Source: Catalimonadaceae bacterium JC749
Lineage (GTDB): Bacteria > Bacteroidota > Bacteroidia > Cytophagales > Cyclobacteriaceae
NCBI GenBank assembly: GCA_021730635.1
Contig: JAJNNC010000005.1
Span: 124,001 to 188,000, forward strand
Direction: 5' to 3'
Length of the DNA stretch: 64,000 bases
Shown: one piece after another, positions 26,885 through 34,255 of the stretch
How the letters are laid out: the number at the start of each line of letters is the position of its first letter
Position numbering within the stretch: the stretch's first letter is position 1
Position numbers and translations under genes: made by a program
The notes under the pieces: model-generated
The model's input: only the letters and a program-made list of their open reading frames with translations
What the model was told of the DNA's origin: nothing
The model's database searches: none

Positions 26885-26913
26885 TCAGCCCCGAAATATT
26901 ATTCCGAGGCTGA
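26885..26913 (-). terminator. Rho-independent terminator of the PepSY-like gene
   Basis: Minus strand: TCAGCCTCG, an 11-nt loop, CGGGGCTGA with one G-U pair, then eight T (26877-26884). It lies 37 bp after the stop of the 105-residue protein. Confidence 0.82.
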
Positions 26914-26949
26914 AGTATAAACAAAGAAGTATCCCCTTACTTTATAAAA

Positions 26950-27267
26950 TTATTCTTCGTTTTCTTTTAATGTACCGCTTTCGTCAAACATTAAAGTTTT
27001 TTCTTCTGATCCATCGGATACAGTGATTTCGTAAGCAGTACCTTCTTCAGTAGTTACTTCATATACAGTAGAAGTTTCCCATTGGCCATATTCTGAATCC
27101 TGGAAACCAGTCTGAACTGCTTCAGGTAACTCGCTGAACTGAATTTCTGTTTTGTTCTCCTGAGTCATGGTAGTGTCTGCCTCAGTCTGAGTAGGTTCTG
27201 TTTGAGCGTTCGCAGTAGCGAAAGTGAAAAGTCCAAAAGCTGCTAGGATAATGAAAACTCTTTTCAT
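26950..27267 (-). CDS. Secreted PepSY-like protein (paralog A)
   Basis: 105 residues. Signal peptide MKRVFIILAAFGLFTFATANAQ. The mature part reads EIQFSELPEAVQTGFQDSEY, WETSTVYEVTTEEGTAYEI and a final Asp/Glu-rich FDESGTLKENEE. That is the PepSY_like (PF11396-type) pattern: an LP-x-x-V-x-x-x-F helix then two strands. A paralog of the gene at 31892-32224. Its promoter region is shared head-to-head with the hybrid histidine kinase gene at 27575, suggesting a functional tie. Function unknown; related domains bind peptides or act as protease inhibitors. Confidence 0.78.
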   Translation of the reverse strand: MKRVFIILAAFGLFTFATANAQTEPTQTEADTTMTQENKTEIQFSELPEAVQTGFQDSEYGQWETSTVYEVTTEEGTAYEITVSDGSEEKTLMFDESGTLKENEE

Positions 27268-27335
27268 AGTTACAAATGTGTTAGATTGTAAAAATTATTG
27301 AATTAATTTGTTAAAAAGTTCTTGACCTTACATAT

Positions 27336-27373
27336 AGAAAAAGCATGCCAAAAGTAAAAAGAGGTGCCAAAAG
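27336..27373. promoter_or_regulatory. Tandem repeat upstream of PepSY-like paralog A
   Basis: Two near-identical units on the plus strand, AAAAAGCATGCCAAAAG (27338-27354) and AAAAAGAGGTGCCAAAAG (27356-27373), with a weaker third piece AAAATGCCCC at 27377-27386. On the minus strand the first unit reads TGGCATGCTTTTTCT, nearly the same as the element upstream of paralog B. The region lies between the divergent kinase gene and paralog A, 69 bp ahead of the ATG of paralog A. Confidence 0.55.
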
Positions 27374-27574
27374 CCTAAAATGCCCCTTATAAATGGGGAA
27401 ATACGGTGTGCAGAAACTAATTGGGGTGATTTTCCTGTTGATTTTTTACTCAATTTGTAGAAAAAAACTACGAAATTATTGTTGAGGAATATGCGTTTAG
27501 ACACTGTCAGAGGTTTTTGAGCGTTTGGAACAATATTTTGAAGTTCAATCTTGAAAAATTTAAATTTTTGAACC

Positions 27575-30136
27575 TTGAGTAAGATAAGTCAGACCTCGGC
27601 CATCAAAACAAAAGTCATTTTTGGTTTTGGCCTCGTATTTCTTGCCTTTATCGCGGCATCTTACTTTGCTTATATCAGTTTTGATAAGCTGTTAAACTCT
27701 GTGGAAGTGATTGCGCAGCCCGACAAGAAACTTGTACAGATAGATAGCATCTTAGTCACAGTTACAAAAACGGAGAATACACTTCAGGAATATACAGTTA
27801 CTAAATCCAACGACAAATTATCCAGTGATAAACTAAAAAGGTTTTATGATCAAAAAGCGCAGATTGATCAGCAGATCCAGCAACTTAAGCGGGATGTAGA
27901 CTACAACAAAGAAGAAAAACTGGATTCAGTACTTGCTTTACTGAATGTGAAGCTGGTCAGCTTTGAGGATTTTAAAAAAATAAAAGAACAAAGAGACAAC
28001 TTTGATTTTTATAACAAGGCACTGAGAGAGTTGGAAGTGCAGATACAGTCTAAAAAGAAAATTCAGGAAGATTCTGCACAAGCCCAGGAAACGCCGGAGG
28101 AAATAGAAGAACGCAGAGGCATTATAGGGCGCATCTTTCAACCGAAAAATAATGTTTCTGAAGCGCTAAAAAAATCACTTCCTATTCAGCCGGATTCTAT
28201 TTTCAGGCTGAACGCCGATTCTGTGAAAATGATTTTAGGAGGTGTCAGGCGGGAGCAGGCTGTTATTCAACGGCGTCTGGATCAGCAGGAGCTAGAATAC
28301 CTGACCAATAATGCGCAGGTGATGGATAACATATACCAACTGGTTGGGCAAATCAAAGAGCAACAACAAGCAAATTCGGAAGAACGGACTGACGCTGCCA
28401 AATATACGTTGGAACAGTCCCTTTCCCGTATCGGAATGATTCTGGCCGCCGTCCTTCTCATTACCGCTATCATTATTTACCTTATTTTCGCAGACATTAC
28501 CAAAAGCGATTATTATAAACGAAAACTACAGGCCGCTAAACTGGATGCAGAACGGCTGGCCCGGGTAAAAGAGGATTTTCTGGCAAATATGAGTCATGAA
28601 ATTCGTACACCACTGACCGCCATTTTAGGATTCACCAAACAGCTGAAAGCCACTTCTCTGAATCATACACAATCTGAATACTTGCAGGCTATTGACAATT
28701 CTTCAGAACATCTTCTTTCTCTGGTCAATGATATCCTGGACTTTTCTAAAATTGAGGCCGGAGAATTAAAATTCGAAAAATCTGCCTTTGACATCTTTCA
28801 AGTTGTACAGCAAGTTCATACCGATCTACTTCCCCAGGCACAGAAAAAAGGCTTGGACTTTCATTATCATACCCGGGGTGATGAGTGCAGATTCTTGCGT
28901 GGCGATGCCTTCCGTTTAAAACAAGTGTTATACAACCTAATATATAACGCTATCAAGTTTACCGAAACAGGCCACGTAAGTGTAAAATGTCTGCTGGCAG
29001 CGGCCAATCAGAAGCAGATAAAAGTTCAGATCAGCGTTGAAGATACTGGCGTGGGAATTCCGTTGGGAAAAATGAAAGAAATCTTTGGAGCTTTTAGCCA
29101 GACAGATGCCTCTAATACCCGGAAATATGGTGGAACAGGGCTGGGGCTCACCATCAGCAAGAAACTTATTGAAGCACAGGGGGGTAGAATAGAGGTGAAT
29201 AGCGAAGAAGGCAAAGGATCCGTATTCACCGTCTTGTTGGTATTTGAAAAATCTTCAGAAGAGGCTGTTCATGCACAGATACAGTCACAGCCTCAAATGA
29301 CAGACAGCTTTGATGGCTATAAGGTGCTCGTCATAGACGACGATGAGCTGAACACCCGATTGGTAAAAATTATTCTGGACAAATGGGGTGTAGATGCAAC
29401 GATGGTGCATACAGGAAAGGAGGGAATCGAGTTATTTCAGCAAGCATCTTATGATCTTATCCTATGTGATCTTCAGATGCCTGAAATGGATGGAGAGACC
29501 GTAGCACGTCGGGTAAAAGCACTGGCGTCTGCTTCAGCCCGTAGGATACCCTTTGTCGCATTTACGGCCCGCATCCTGAAAGAAGATTGGAAACACTATC
29601 AGTCGGCCGGTATGGATGATTATCTCCTGAAGCCCTTTAACGAAGAAGAGATGTACCAACTTCTGCATAAATACCTGAAACCGTCGGGACAGCAATACCA
29701 CCATGATACAGCCAGTGAGGCATTCATAGAAGAAATCAGAGAGGAATTGCAGGAGGAGTTATTCATCTCTCTGCCAGTATCCATCTCTTTAAAAAATTTA
29801 CGAAAGTTTACAGGCGACGATGATGAGATGTTGGCTCAGTATCTGGAAAGTTTTCTCACGACCAATGCCAACAATCTGGAGCAATTAGTGGAATCTTTAG
29901 AAACCCAGGATCTTCAGAAAGCCTCTTTTCATGCACACAAAATGGTATCAGGCGTACAACAGTTGGAATCGCATGAGCTTGCAGCCGATTTAAGAAAGTT
30001 AGAACTGCTTTCCACTGTTCAATCAGCCTGGGATACCCACACAGCACAACTTATCAAACAGGTTATAGAGCAAACCAGAGGCCTGCTCAAACGGGTGGAA
30101 GAAGAGGTCAGCCGGTTAATCCAGAAAGCTTCTTAA
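27575..30136 (+). CDS. Hybrid sensor histidine kinase with receiver and Hpt domains
   Basis: 853 residues. TM1 at about 13-33, a long periplasmic coiled-coil-rich sensor at 34-283, TM2 at about 284-306. The H-box MSHEIRTPLTAILGF has phospho-acceptor His341; the ATPase domain has the N-box QVLYNLIYNAIKF and the GTGLGLTISKKL lid. The receiver at about 580-700 has phospho-acceptor Asp632 in LILCDLQMPEMDG. The Hpt domain at the C-terminus has His788 in FHAHKMVSG. The relay His341-Asp632-His788 should feed another receiver, most simply Asp52 of the NtrC-type regulator whose gene ends 7 bp away. The start is a TTG at 27575; its next in-frame ATG would delete TM1. Confidence 0.93.
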   Translation: MSKISQTSAIKTKVIFGFGLVFLAFIAASYFAYISFDKLLNSVEVIAQPDKKLVQIDSILVTVTKTENTLQEYTVTKSNDKLSSDKLKRFYDQKAQIDQQIQQLKRDVDYNKEEKLDSVLALLNVKLVSFEDFKKIKEQRDNFDFYNKALRELEVQIQSKKKIQEDSAQAQETPEEIEERRGIIGRIFQPKNNVSEALKKSLPIQPDSIFRLNADSVKMILGGVRREQAVIQRRLDQQELEYLTNNAQVMDNIYQLVGQIKEQQQANSEERTDAAKYTLEQSLSRIGMILAAVLLITAIIIYLIFADITKSDYYKRKLQAAKLDAERLARVKEDFLANMSHEIRTPLTAILGFTKQLKATSLNHTQSEYLQAIDNSSEHLLSLVNDILDFSKIEAGELKFEKSAFDIFQVVQQVHTDLLPQAQKKGLDFHYHTRGDECRFLRGDAFRLKQVLYNLIYNAIKFTETGHVSVKCLLAAANQKQIKVQISVEDTGVGIPLGKMKEIFGAFSQTDASNTRKYGGTGLGLTISKKLIEAQGGRIEVNSEEGKGSVFTVLLVFEKSSEEAVHAQIQSQPQMTDSFDGYKVLVIDDDELNTRLVKIILDKWGVDATMVHTGKEGIELFQQASYDLILCDLQMPEMDGETVARRVKALASASARRIPFVAFTARILKEDWKHYQSAGMDDYLLKPFNEEEMYQLLHKYLKPSGQQYHHDTASEAFIEEIREELQEELFISLPVSISLKNLRKFTGDDDEMLAQYLESFLTTNANNLEQLVESLETQDLQKASFHAHKMVSGVQQLESHELAADLRKLELLSTVQSAWDTHTAQLIKQVIEQTRGLLKRVEEEVSRLIQKAS

Positions 30137-30143
30137 GTTAGTT

Positions 30144-31520
30144 TTAACTATCCAGGTTATAGCGTTTGATTTTATTATAGAGTGTTTTACGATCAATATT
30201 CAGTACTTTGGCGGCTAATGTTTTGTTGTATTTTACTTTGATCAGCGTTTCTTCTATAATAGCTTTTTCCGTTTTGTGCTTTACTACTTTCAGATCAGCC
30301 TCATCTCTGACCGTGGAAACGGTTTCTTTCATAAAATGCTGGGTCACAGGCGCTACGATTTCCGGGGGAAGTGTTTCCAGCGTTACCAGTTCATCAGAAG
30401 ATAATAACACGGCTCTTCGTACTACATTCTTGAGCTCCCTGATATTGCCAGGCCAGTTATAGGCCTGAAGTTTCTCCATCACTTCCGATTCAAACCCCTG
30501 TATTTCTTTGTTAAGTTCCTGGTTGGCCAGGTTAAGAAAATGCTCAGCAAAGAGAGGAATGTCTTCGGCTCTTTCTCTCAGGGCAGGTACTTTAATCTTG
30601 AATTCATTCACACGATGGAATAAATCTTCTCTGAAGTCACCCCGCTTGACAGCTTCATCCAAGTCTTCATTAGTAGCCACGATGAGTCTTACATCCACAG
30701 GAATATCTTTGTTACTTCCAATCTGCCGAATGACTCTTTCCTGTATGGCCCGGAGTAGTTTGATTTGAATTTCATAAGAAAGGTTGCCGATCTCATCCAG
30801 AAAAAGGGTACCACCGTTGGCGGCCTGAAATTCACCAATTTTGTCGTGTAAGGCTCCGGTAAAAGCCCCTTTGATGTGCCCGAAAAGTTCACTGCCTGCC
30901 AGCTCCTCAGAAAGGGCGCCGCAGTCGAGGGCTACAAAAGGTTTGTCTCTTCTGGAACTTTTCTGGTGAATCATGCGGGAAACATATTCCTTTCCTGTGC
31001 CACTTTCCCCCTGTACGATAACCGATAAATTGGTGGGAGCAACCAAATCAATATGTTTCTGGACCTGCTTGGCGCTGCTGGTAGTTCCCTGCACAAAGGC
31101 CAGCGTCCTACCATGTAGTTTTTTGGGGGTAACACTTGCTTTGTCCTCTTGCTTTTCTTTGGTGGCTTCCAAAGCGCTTTTGATGGAGAGCAAAATTTCG
31201 TCAGGGTTGATGGGTTTGGTCACATATTCGAAAGCACCTAACTGCATAGCCTTTACGGCTGTTTTGATATTGGCATAGTTGGTCATTATAATGACCGGCA
31301 GATGAAAGTATTTCTTTTTTATATTTTTTAAAAGGTCTAAACCATCCAGGTCAGGCAGCCTGAAATCTATCAGCACAATGTCAAAATCTTTTTCATATAC
31401 TGCTTTTATACCTTCTTTTCCTGTATAATACTCTTCCGTGTCATAATGATTCTTACGAAGAAATGTTCTTAAAAGCGTGCAAAAAGAGGCGTCATCATCT
31501 ACTATTAAAACTTTCGGCAT
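30144..31520 (-). CDS. NtrC-type sigma-54 response regulator
   Basis: 458 residues: receiver at 1-120 with Asp52 (VLIDFRLPDLDG), AAA+ at about 140-370 with Walker A GESGTGKE (171-178) and GAFTGA (218-223), and a Fis-type HTH at the C-terminus (NKTLAAKVLNIDRKTLYNKI). It activates promoters of sigma-54 polymerase after phosphorylation. The gene faces the hybrid kinase tail to tail with only 7 bp between stops, a strong sign that the two form a pair. Which promoters it acts on is not known, but the two PepSY-like genes that bracket the pair are natural candidates. Confidence 0.95.
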   Translation of the reverse strand: MPKVLIVDDDASFCTLLRTFLRKNHYDTEEYYTGKEGIKAVYEKDFDIVLIDFRLPDLDGLDLLKNIKKKYFHLPVIIMTNYANIKTAVKAMQLGAFEYVTKPINPDEILLSIKSALEATKEKQEDKASVTPKKLHGRTLAFVQGTTSSAKQVQKHIDLVAPTNLSVIVQGESGTGKEYVSRMIHQKSSRRDKPFVALDCGALSEELAGSELFGHIKGAFTGALHDKIGEFQAANGGTLFLDEIGNLSYEIQIKLLRAIQERVIRQIGSNKDIPVDVRLIVATNEDLDEAVKRGDFREDLFHRVNEFKIKVPALRERAEDIPLFAEHFLNLANQELNKEIQGFESEVMEKLQAYNWPGNIRELKNVVRRAVLLSSDELVTLETLPPEIVAPVTQHFMKETVSTVRDEADLKVVKHKTEKAIIEETLIKVKYNKTLAAKVLNIDRKTLYNKIKRYNLDS

Positions 31521-31891
31521 GAGCGGGGTATTCTGTTGTTAATTTTACTTCTTTGTTGTGATGTACATAATGTAAATAGATCCCATCAGTGGTTTGTTCC
31601 TTTGTCAGTCTTTTTTAACGAGCGTACAGCTTTCTTATTTTATAGGCTGTATACTGAACAATCTCCTAGAAATTACAACTCTGTTTGGGAGCAAAGTTTA
31701 TGAGTTAAAAGAAAAAATGGAGTTTGGATTTAAAATTAAGCAAAAATCGCCATTCAGTCTTTGCTCAATAAGTAAATTTAGATGGAAATCAATAGAAATA
31801 AAATTATGCAACAAAAAAGCTTTCTGCTACTCCCAGATAGGGGTGCCGAAAGCTTTTTATTTTGAGTATATATATATGTATGAGTGAGCGT
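31521..31891. other. Gap between sigma-54 regulator and paralog B terminator
   Basis: 371 bases, AT-rich, upstream of the regulator. The last quarter holds the terminator of the PepSY-like gene. I see no gene; the 97-codon open frame on the plus strand at 31594 has no signal or family pattern. Confidence 0.6.
31814..31858 (-). terminator. Terminator of PepSY-like paralog B, symmetric
   Basis: AAAAAGCTTTC ... GAAAGCTTTTT, an 11-bp stem with a 23-nt loop that can partly pair (ACTCCC / GGGGT). T-run on either strand, so it could also act on plus-strand transcription. Confidence 0.7.
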
Positions 31892-32224
31892 TTATTCAAT
31901 CGGGTATCCACCCTGATCATAGGAAATCACAAGCCTATCAGCCTCATTGCTAACTGTTAGATAATAGGTGGTACCACTTTCTGTTTCTACAGTGGTTTCT
32001 AACTGGACAACCTTATCTACTTTCCACATAGAATAGGGAGATTCTTCAAAAGCAAACTGAACATGCTCCGGAAGTTCTTCATAAGAAATTTCTCTCTCCA
32101 ACTCCTGGCTGGGCTCCGACTCTGAGAGCATTAAATAATCCTGAAAAGTTTCTGTTTCCTGAGCGTAAGCGACACTTACACTTCCAACCAACAATACAAA
32201 TAGCGTAATCAAAATATTTCTCAT
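31892..32224 (-). CDS. Secreted PepSY-like protein (paralog B)
   Basis: 110 residues with a signal peptide (ITLFVLLVGSVSVAYAQ). The mature part has ISYEELPEHVQFAFEESPYS, MWKVDKVVQLETTVETESG and TTYYLTVSNEADRLVISYDQGGYPIE. It aligns with the 105-residue protein at 26950-27267: LPE-x-VQ-x-x-F-x-(E/D)S-x-Y, then W, then V...TE-G-T-x-Y. So the two are paralogs, about 4.6 kb apart, on the same strand, with the kinase/regulator pair between them. Function unknown. Confidence 0.75.
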   Translation of the reverse strand: MRNILITLFVLLVGSVSVAYAQETETFQDYLMLSESEPSQELEREISYEELPEHVQFAFEESPYSMWKVDKVVQLETTVETESGTTYYLTVSNEADRLVISYDQGGYPIE

Positions 32225-32275
32225 ATCCGGGGAATAGACCGAAAGATAGGTAATTATGTTATGCTATCTTTCTTA

Positions 32276-32290
32276 AGAAACACCATGCCA
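32276..32290 (-). promoter_or_regulatory. Shared 15-bp element upstream of PepSY-like paralog B
   Basis: Minus strand TGGCATGGTGTTTCT, 51 bp ahead of the ATG. It matches TGGCATGCTTTTTCT ahead of paralog A at 13 of 15 bases. TGGCA followed by T-rich DNA recalls a sigma-54 -24 box, but the -12 GC is not at the required spacing, so assignment as sigma-54 promoter is not made. Confidence 0.5.
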
Positions 32291-32462
32291 TCTTTTGTAT
32301 TAATTTGATTTACAGGTAGTTAAAGAAAGAGGGTTTTTAGTGTATTGGTTAATCAACAGAAAAAAAGAAGCATTATTCCCCAAAGTGTAGAAAAAAGCAA
32401 CAGTTAGGGTAGTACACTCTTCTTGTTCCTATTATTAAATGTTAGAGAACAGTTATGCCCTG

Positions 32463-33299
32463 TCAATAACTTTCCGTAGAATTTGGAAACTCTTTTTGTT
32501 TCACATCCTGTACATAATGCTTGACAGCCTGATCAATAACATTTTTCAGATCTGCATAACGGCGCAAGAAGCGGGGGTTGAAATCTTGTGTGATACCCAG
32601 CATGTCGTGCATCACTAATACCTGACCATCGGTTCCACCACCGGCCCCGATACCAATGGTAGGAATGCTCAAGGCTTCAGACACTTTAGTGGCCAAAGCA
32701 GCAGGGACTTTTTCAAGTACTATTCCAAAGCAGCCACATTCTTCCAGCAACAAGGCATCTTCCAACAACTTATCTGCTTCATCTTTTTCTTTGGCTCTTA
32801 CTGAATAGGTGCCAAACTTATAGATAGATTGCGGTGTGAGTCCTAAGTGGCCCATCACCGGAACGCCCGCACTGATAATCCGGACTACTGATTCTTTGAT
32901 CTCCTGACCGCCCTCAACTTTTACCCCATGAGCGCCTGATTCTTTCATGATGCGGACCGCAGACCTCAATGCTTCTGAAGAATTTCCTTGATAAGATCCA
33001 AAAGGTATATCTACCAATACAAAGGCTCGCTTAATGGCTCTGACTACGGAGGTAGCATGATAGATCATCTGGTCAAGCGTAATAGGTAAGGTGGTTTCAT
33101 TGCCGGCCATGACGTTGGAGGCAGAATCACCTACTAGAATAATGTCAATGCCCGCTTCATCAATAATTTTGGCCATAGAAAAGTCATAAGCGGTAAGCAT
33201 GGCTATCTTTTCCCCCCGTTTTTTCATGGCAAGCATTTGATGGGTGGTAATTCGTTTTACGGCGTTGGGTTGCATATCAGGATGCCTGGACATGGGCAA
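32463..33299 (-). CDS. panB: 3-methyl-2-oxobutanoate hydroxymethyltransferase
   Basis: 278 residues, normal length. First committed step of pantothenate synthesis: transfers a hydroxymethyl group from 5,10-methylene-THF to 2-oxoisovalerate. Hallmarks are [48 protein letters not shown], and [12 protein letters not shown]. The metal-binding Asp residues sit in VGDS and in the VEGG segment. Cytosolic; a stand-alone gene without panC nearby. Confidence 0.96.
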   Translation of the reverse strand: MPMSRHPDMQPNAVKRITTHQMLAMKKRGEKIAMLTAYDFSMAKIIDEAGIDIILVGDSASNVMAGNETTLPITLDQMIYHATSVVRAIKRAFVLVDIPFGSYQGNSSEALRSAVRIMKESGAHGVKVEGGQEIKESVVRIISAGVPVMGHLGLTPQSIYKFGTYSVRAKEKDEADKLLEDALLLEECGCFGIVLEKVPAALATKVSEALSIPTIGIGAGGGTDGQVLVMHDMLGITQDFNPRFLRRYADLKNVIDQAVKHYVQDVKQKEFPNSTESY

Positions 33300-33741
33300 A
33301 AAAGCGTTTAACGTTTAATACTACTATGATGAAGTCTCCTGAAATTAAGGAGCTTGTTGATGAATCGTAATAGCCTCAGCTATCAGAGTTGGTTGGAAAA
33401 AAGTTAATTATTCTAAATATTTTCAAGTTTTATTTTTACATATTGCAGGTAATAAGGACTTAATAACTGAAAATCTTTTGAGGAAGCATTATCGTTATGT
33501 ACTTCAAAAGGTTTAAACCCTTTGTTATTTAGGCCTTATTTTTATAGGGCGATTACGTATCATCTTGAAATCAAAGTTAACCTATCTGAGTAATTTTTTA
33601 TTTAATAAATGCCTTTTTCTTTTTTTTTCACGTTAATGCATCGAAAGCAAAGCATGTTGTCTTTGATATCCAACTATCTTTTATATTGAATTAAAATAAT
33701 ATAAAATTGTATTATAAAAAGTTAATTTAAGATTTCTTGTG
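33300..33741. other. AT-rich gap upstream of panB and the 128-residue gene
   Basis: 442 bases between divergent genes. It is AT-rich with several short runs of T and A and should hold both promoters. No gene or strong motif seen; no GTG or ATG frame of note except the annotated start at its end. Confidence 0.6.
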
Positions 33742-34128
33742 ATGCAAAAATATCCGGAACTCCTAAAACTCCCTGAATCTGCTGAAAGATTCTATAATGA
33801 ATTTAAAGAGGTTTTGCCTAAAGATAAATTCTTTACAGATTTTACTTTTGTCAACTACTGTGATGATTTCCAGTGGACCTTTAATAAGTATTTAATGACT
33901 GAGCAGAGCAGTCTTTATAAATTGAACACCCAGGTTCGTACTTATTTTCTAGATAACAAAGGGTATATCAAAAGACTGGCCTTATATGCTATCTTTATTA
34001 AAGAGTTTTTTGATGAAACAGAAGAAATGTTATTGGAAAAGGAGTATTACGAACTGATGAACCGGTTCATAGAAGCCCGGGAAAAAGTACTGAATCTGGT
34101 CAACGTGCTCATGAGTGATGCCTTATAA
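33742..34128 (+). CDS. Conserved small cytosolic helical protein
   Basis: 128 residues from the ATG at 33742; the preceding GTG would add one Met. No signal peptide or membrane helix. Strongly helical, acidic and aromatic (FYNEFKEVLPKDKFFTDF, YCDDFQWTFNKYL, YAIFIKEFFDETEEMLLEKE). I recognise no named family. Stand-alone gene with its own terminator, which argues that it is expressed and real. Confidence 0.68.
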   Translation: MQKYPELLKLPESAERFYNEFKEVLPKDKFFTDFTFVNYCDDFQWTFNKYLMTEQSSLYKLNTQVRTYFLDNKGYIKRLALYAIFIKEFFDETEEMLLEKEYYELMNRFIEAREKVLNLVNVLMSDAL

Positions 34129-34174
34129 ACAGGCAGTCTTTTGCGCTAAGTATTGTTCCGATAAAAAAATTTAG

Positions 34175-34215
34175 GAGAAGCCTTTGTTCAACAGAAAAGT
34201 GCTTCTCTTTTTTTT
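34175..34215 (+). terminator. Rho-independent terminator of the 128-residue gene
   Basis: GAGAAGC, 19-nt loop, GCTTCTC, then eight T. It lies 46 bp after the stop. Confidence 0.75.
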
Positions 34216-34255
34216 GACTTAGAGATTTTTTGGCTTACAAAGCAATCTATTGTAT

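Noticed and set aside
27336-27350. Classical sigma-54 promoter ahead of PepSY-like paralog A
   Set aside because: TGGCA is present but the -12 GC is not 10 bases after the GG (CT stands there), so I list it only as a shared element.
31594-31887. 97-codon open frame upstream of the sigma-54 regulator
   Set aside because: No signal peptide or motif, low-complexity Lys/Ile/Phe composition, and it runs into the terminator of the opposite gene.
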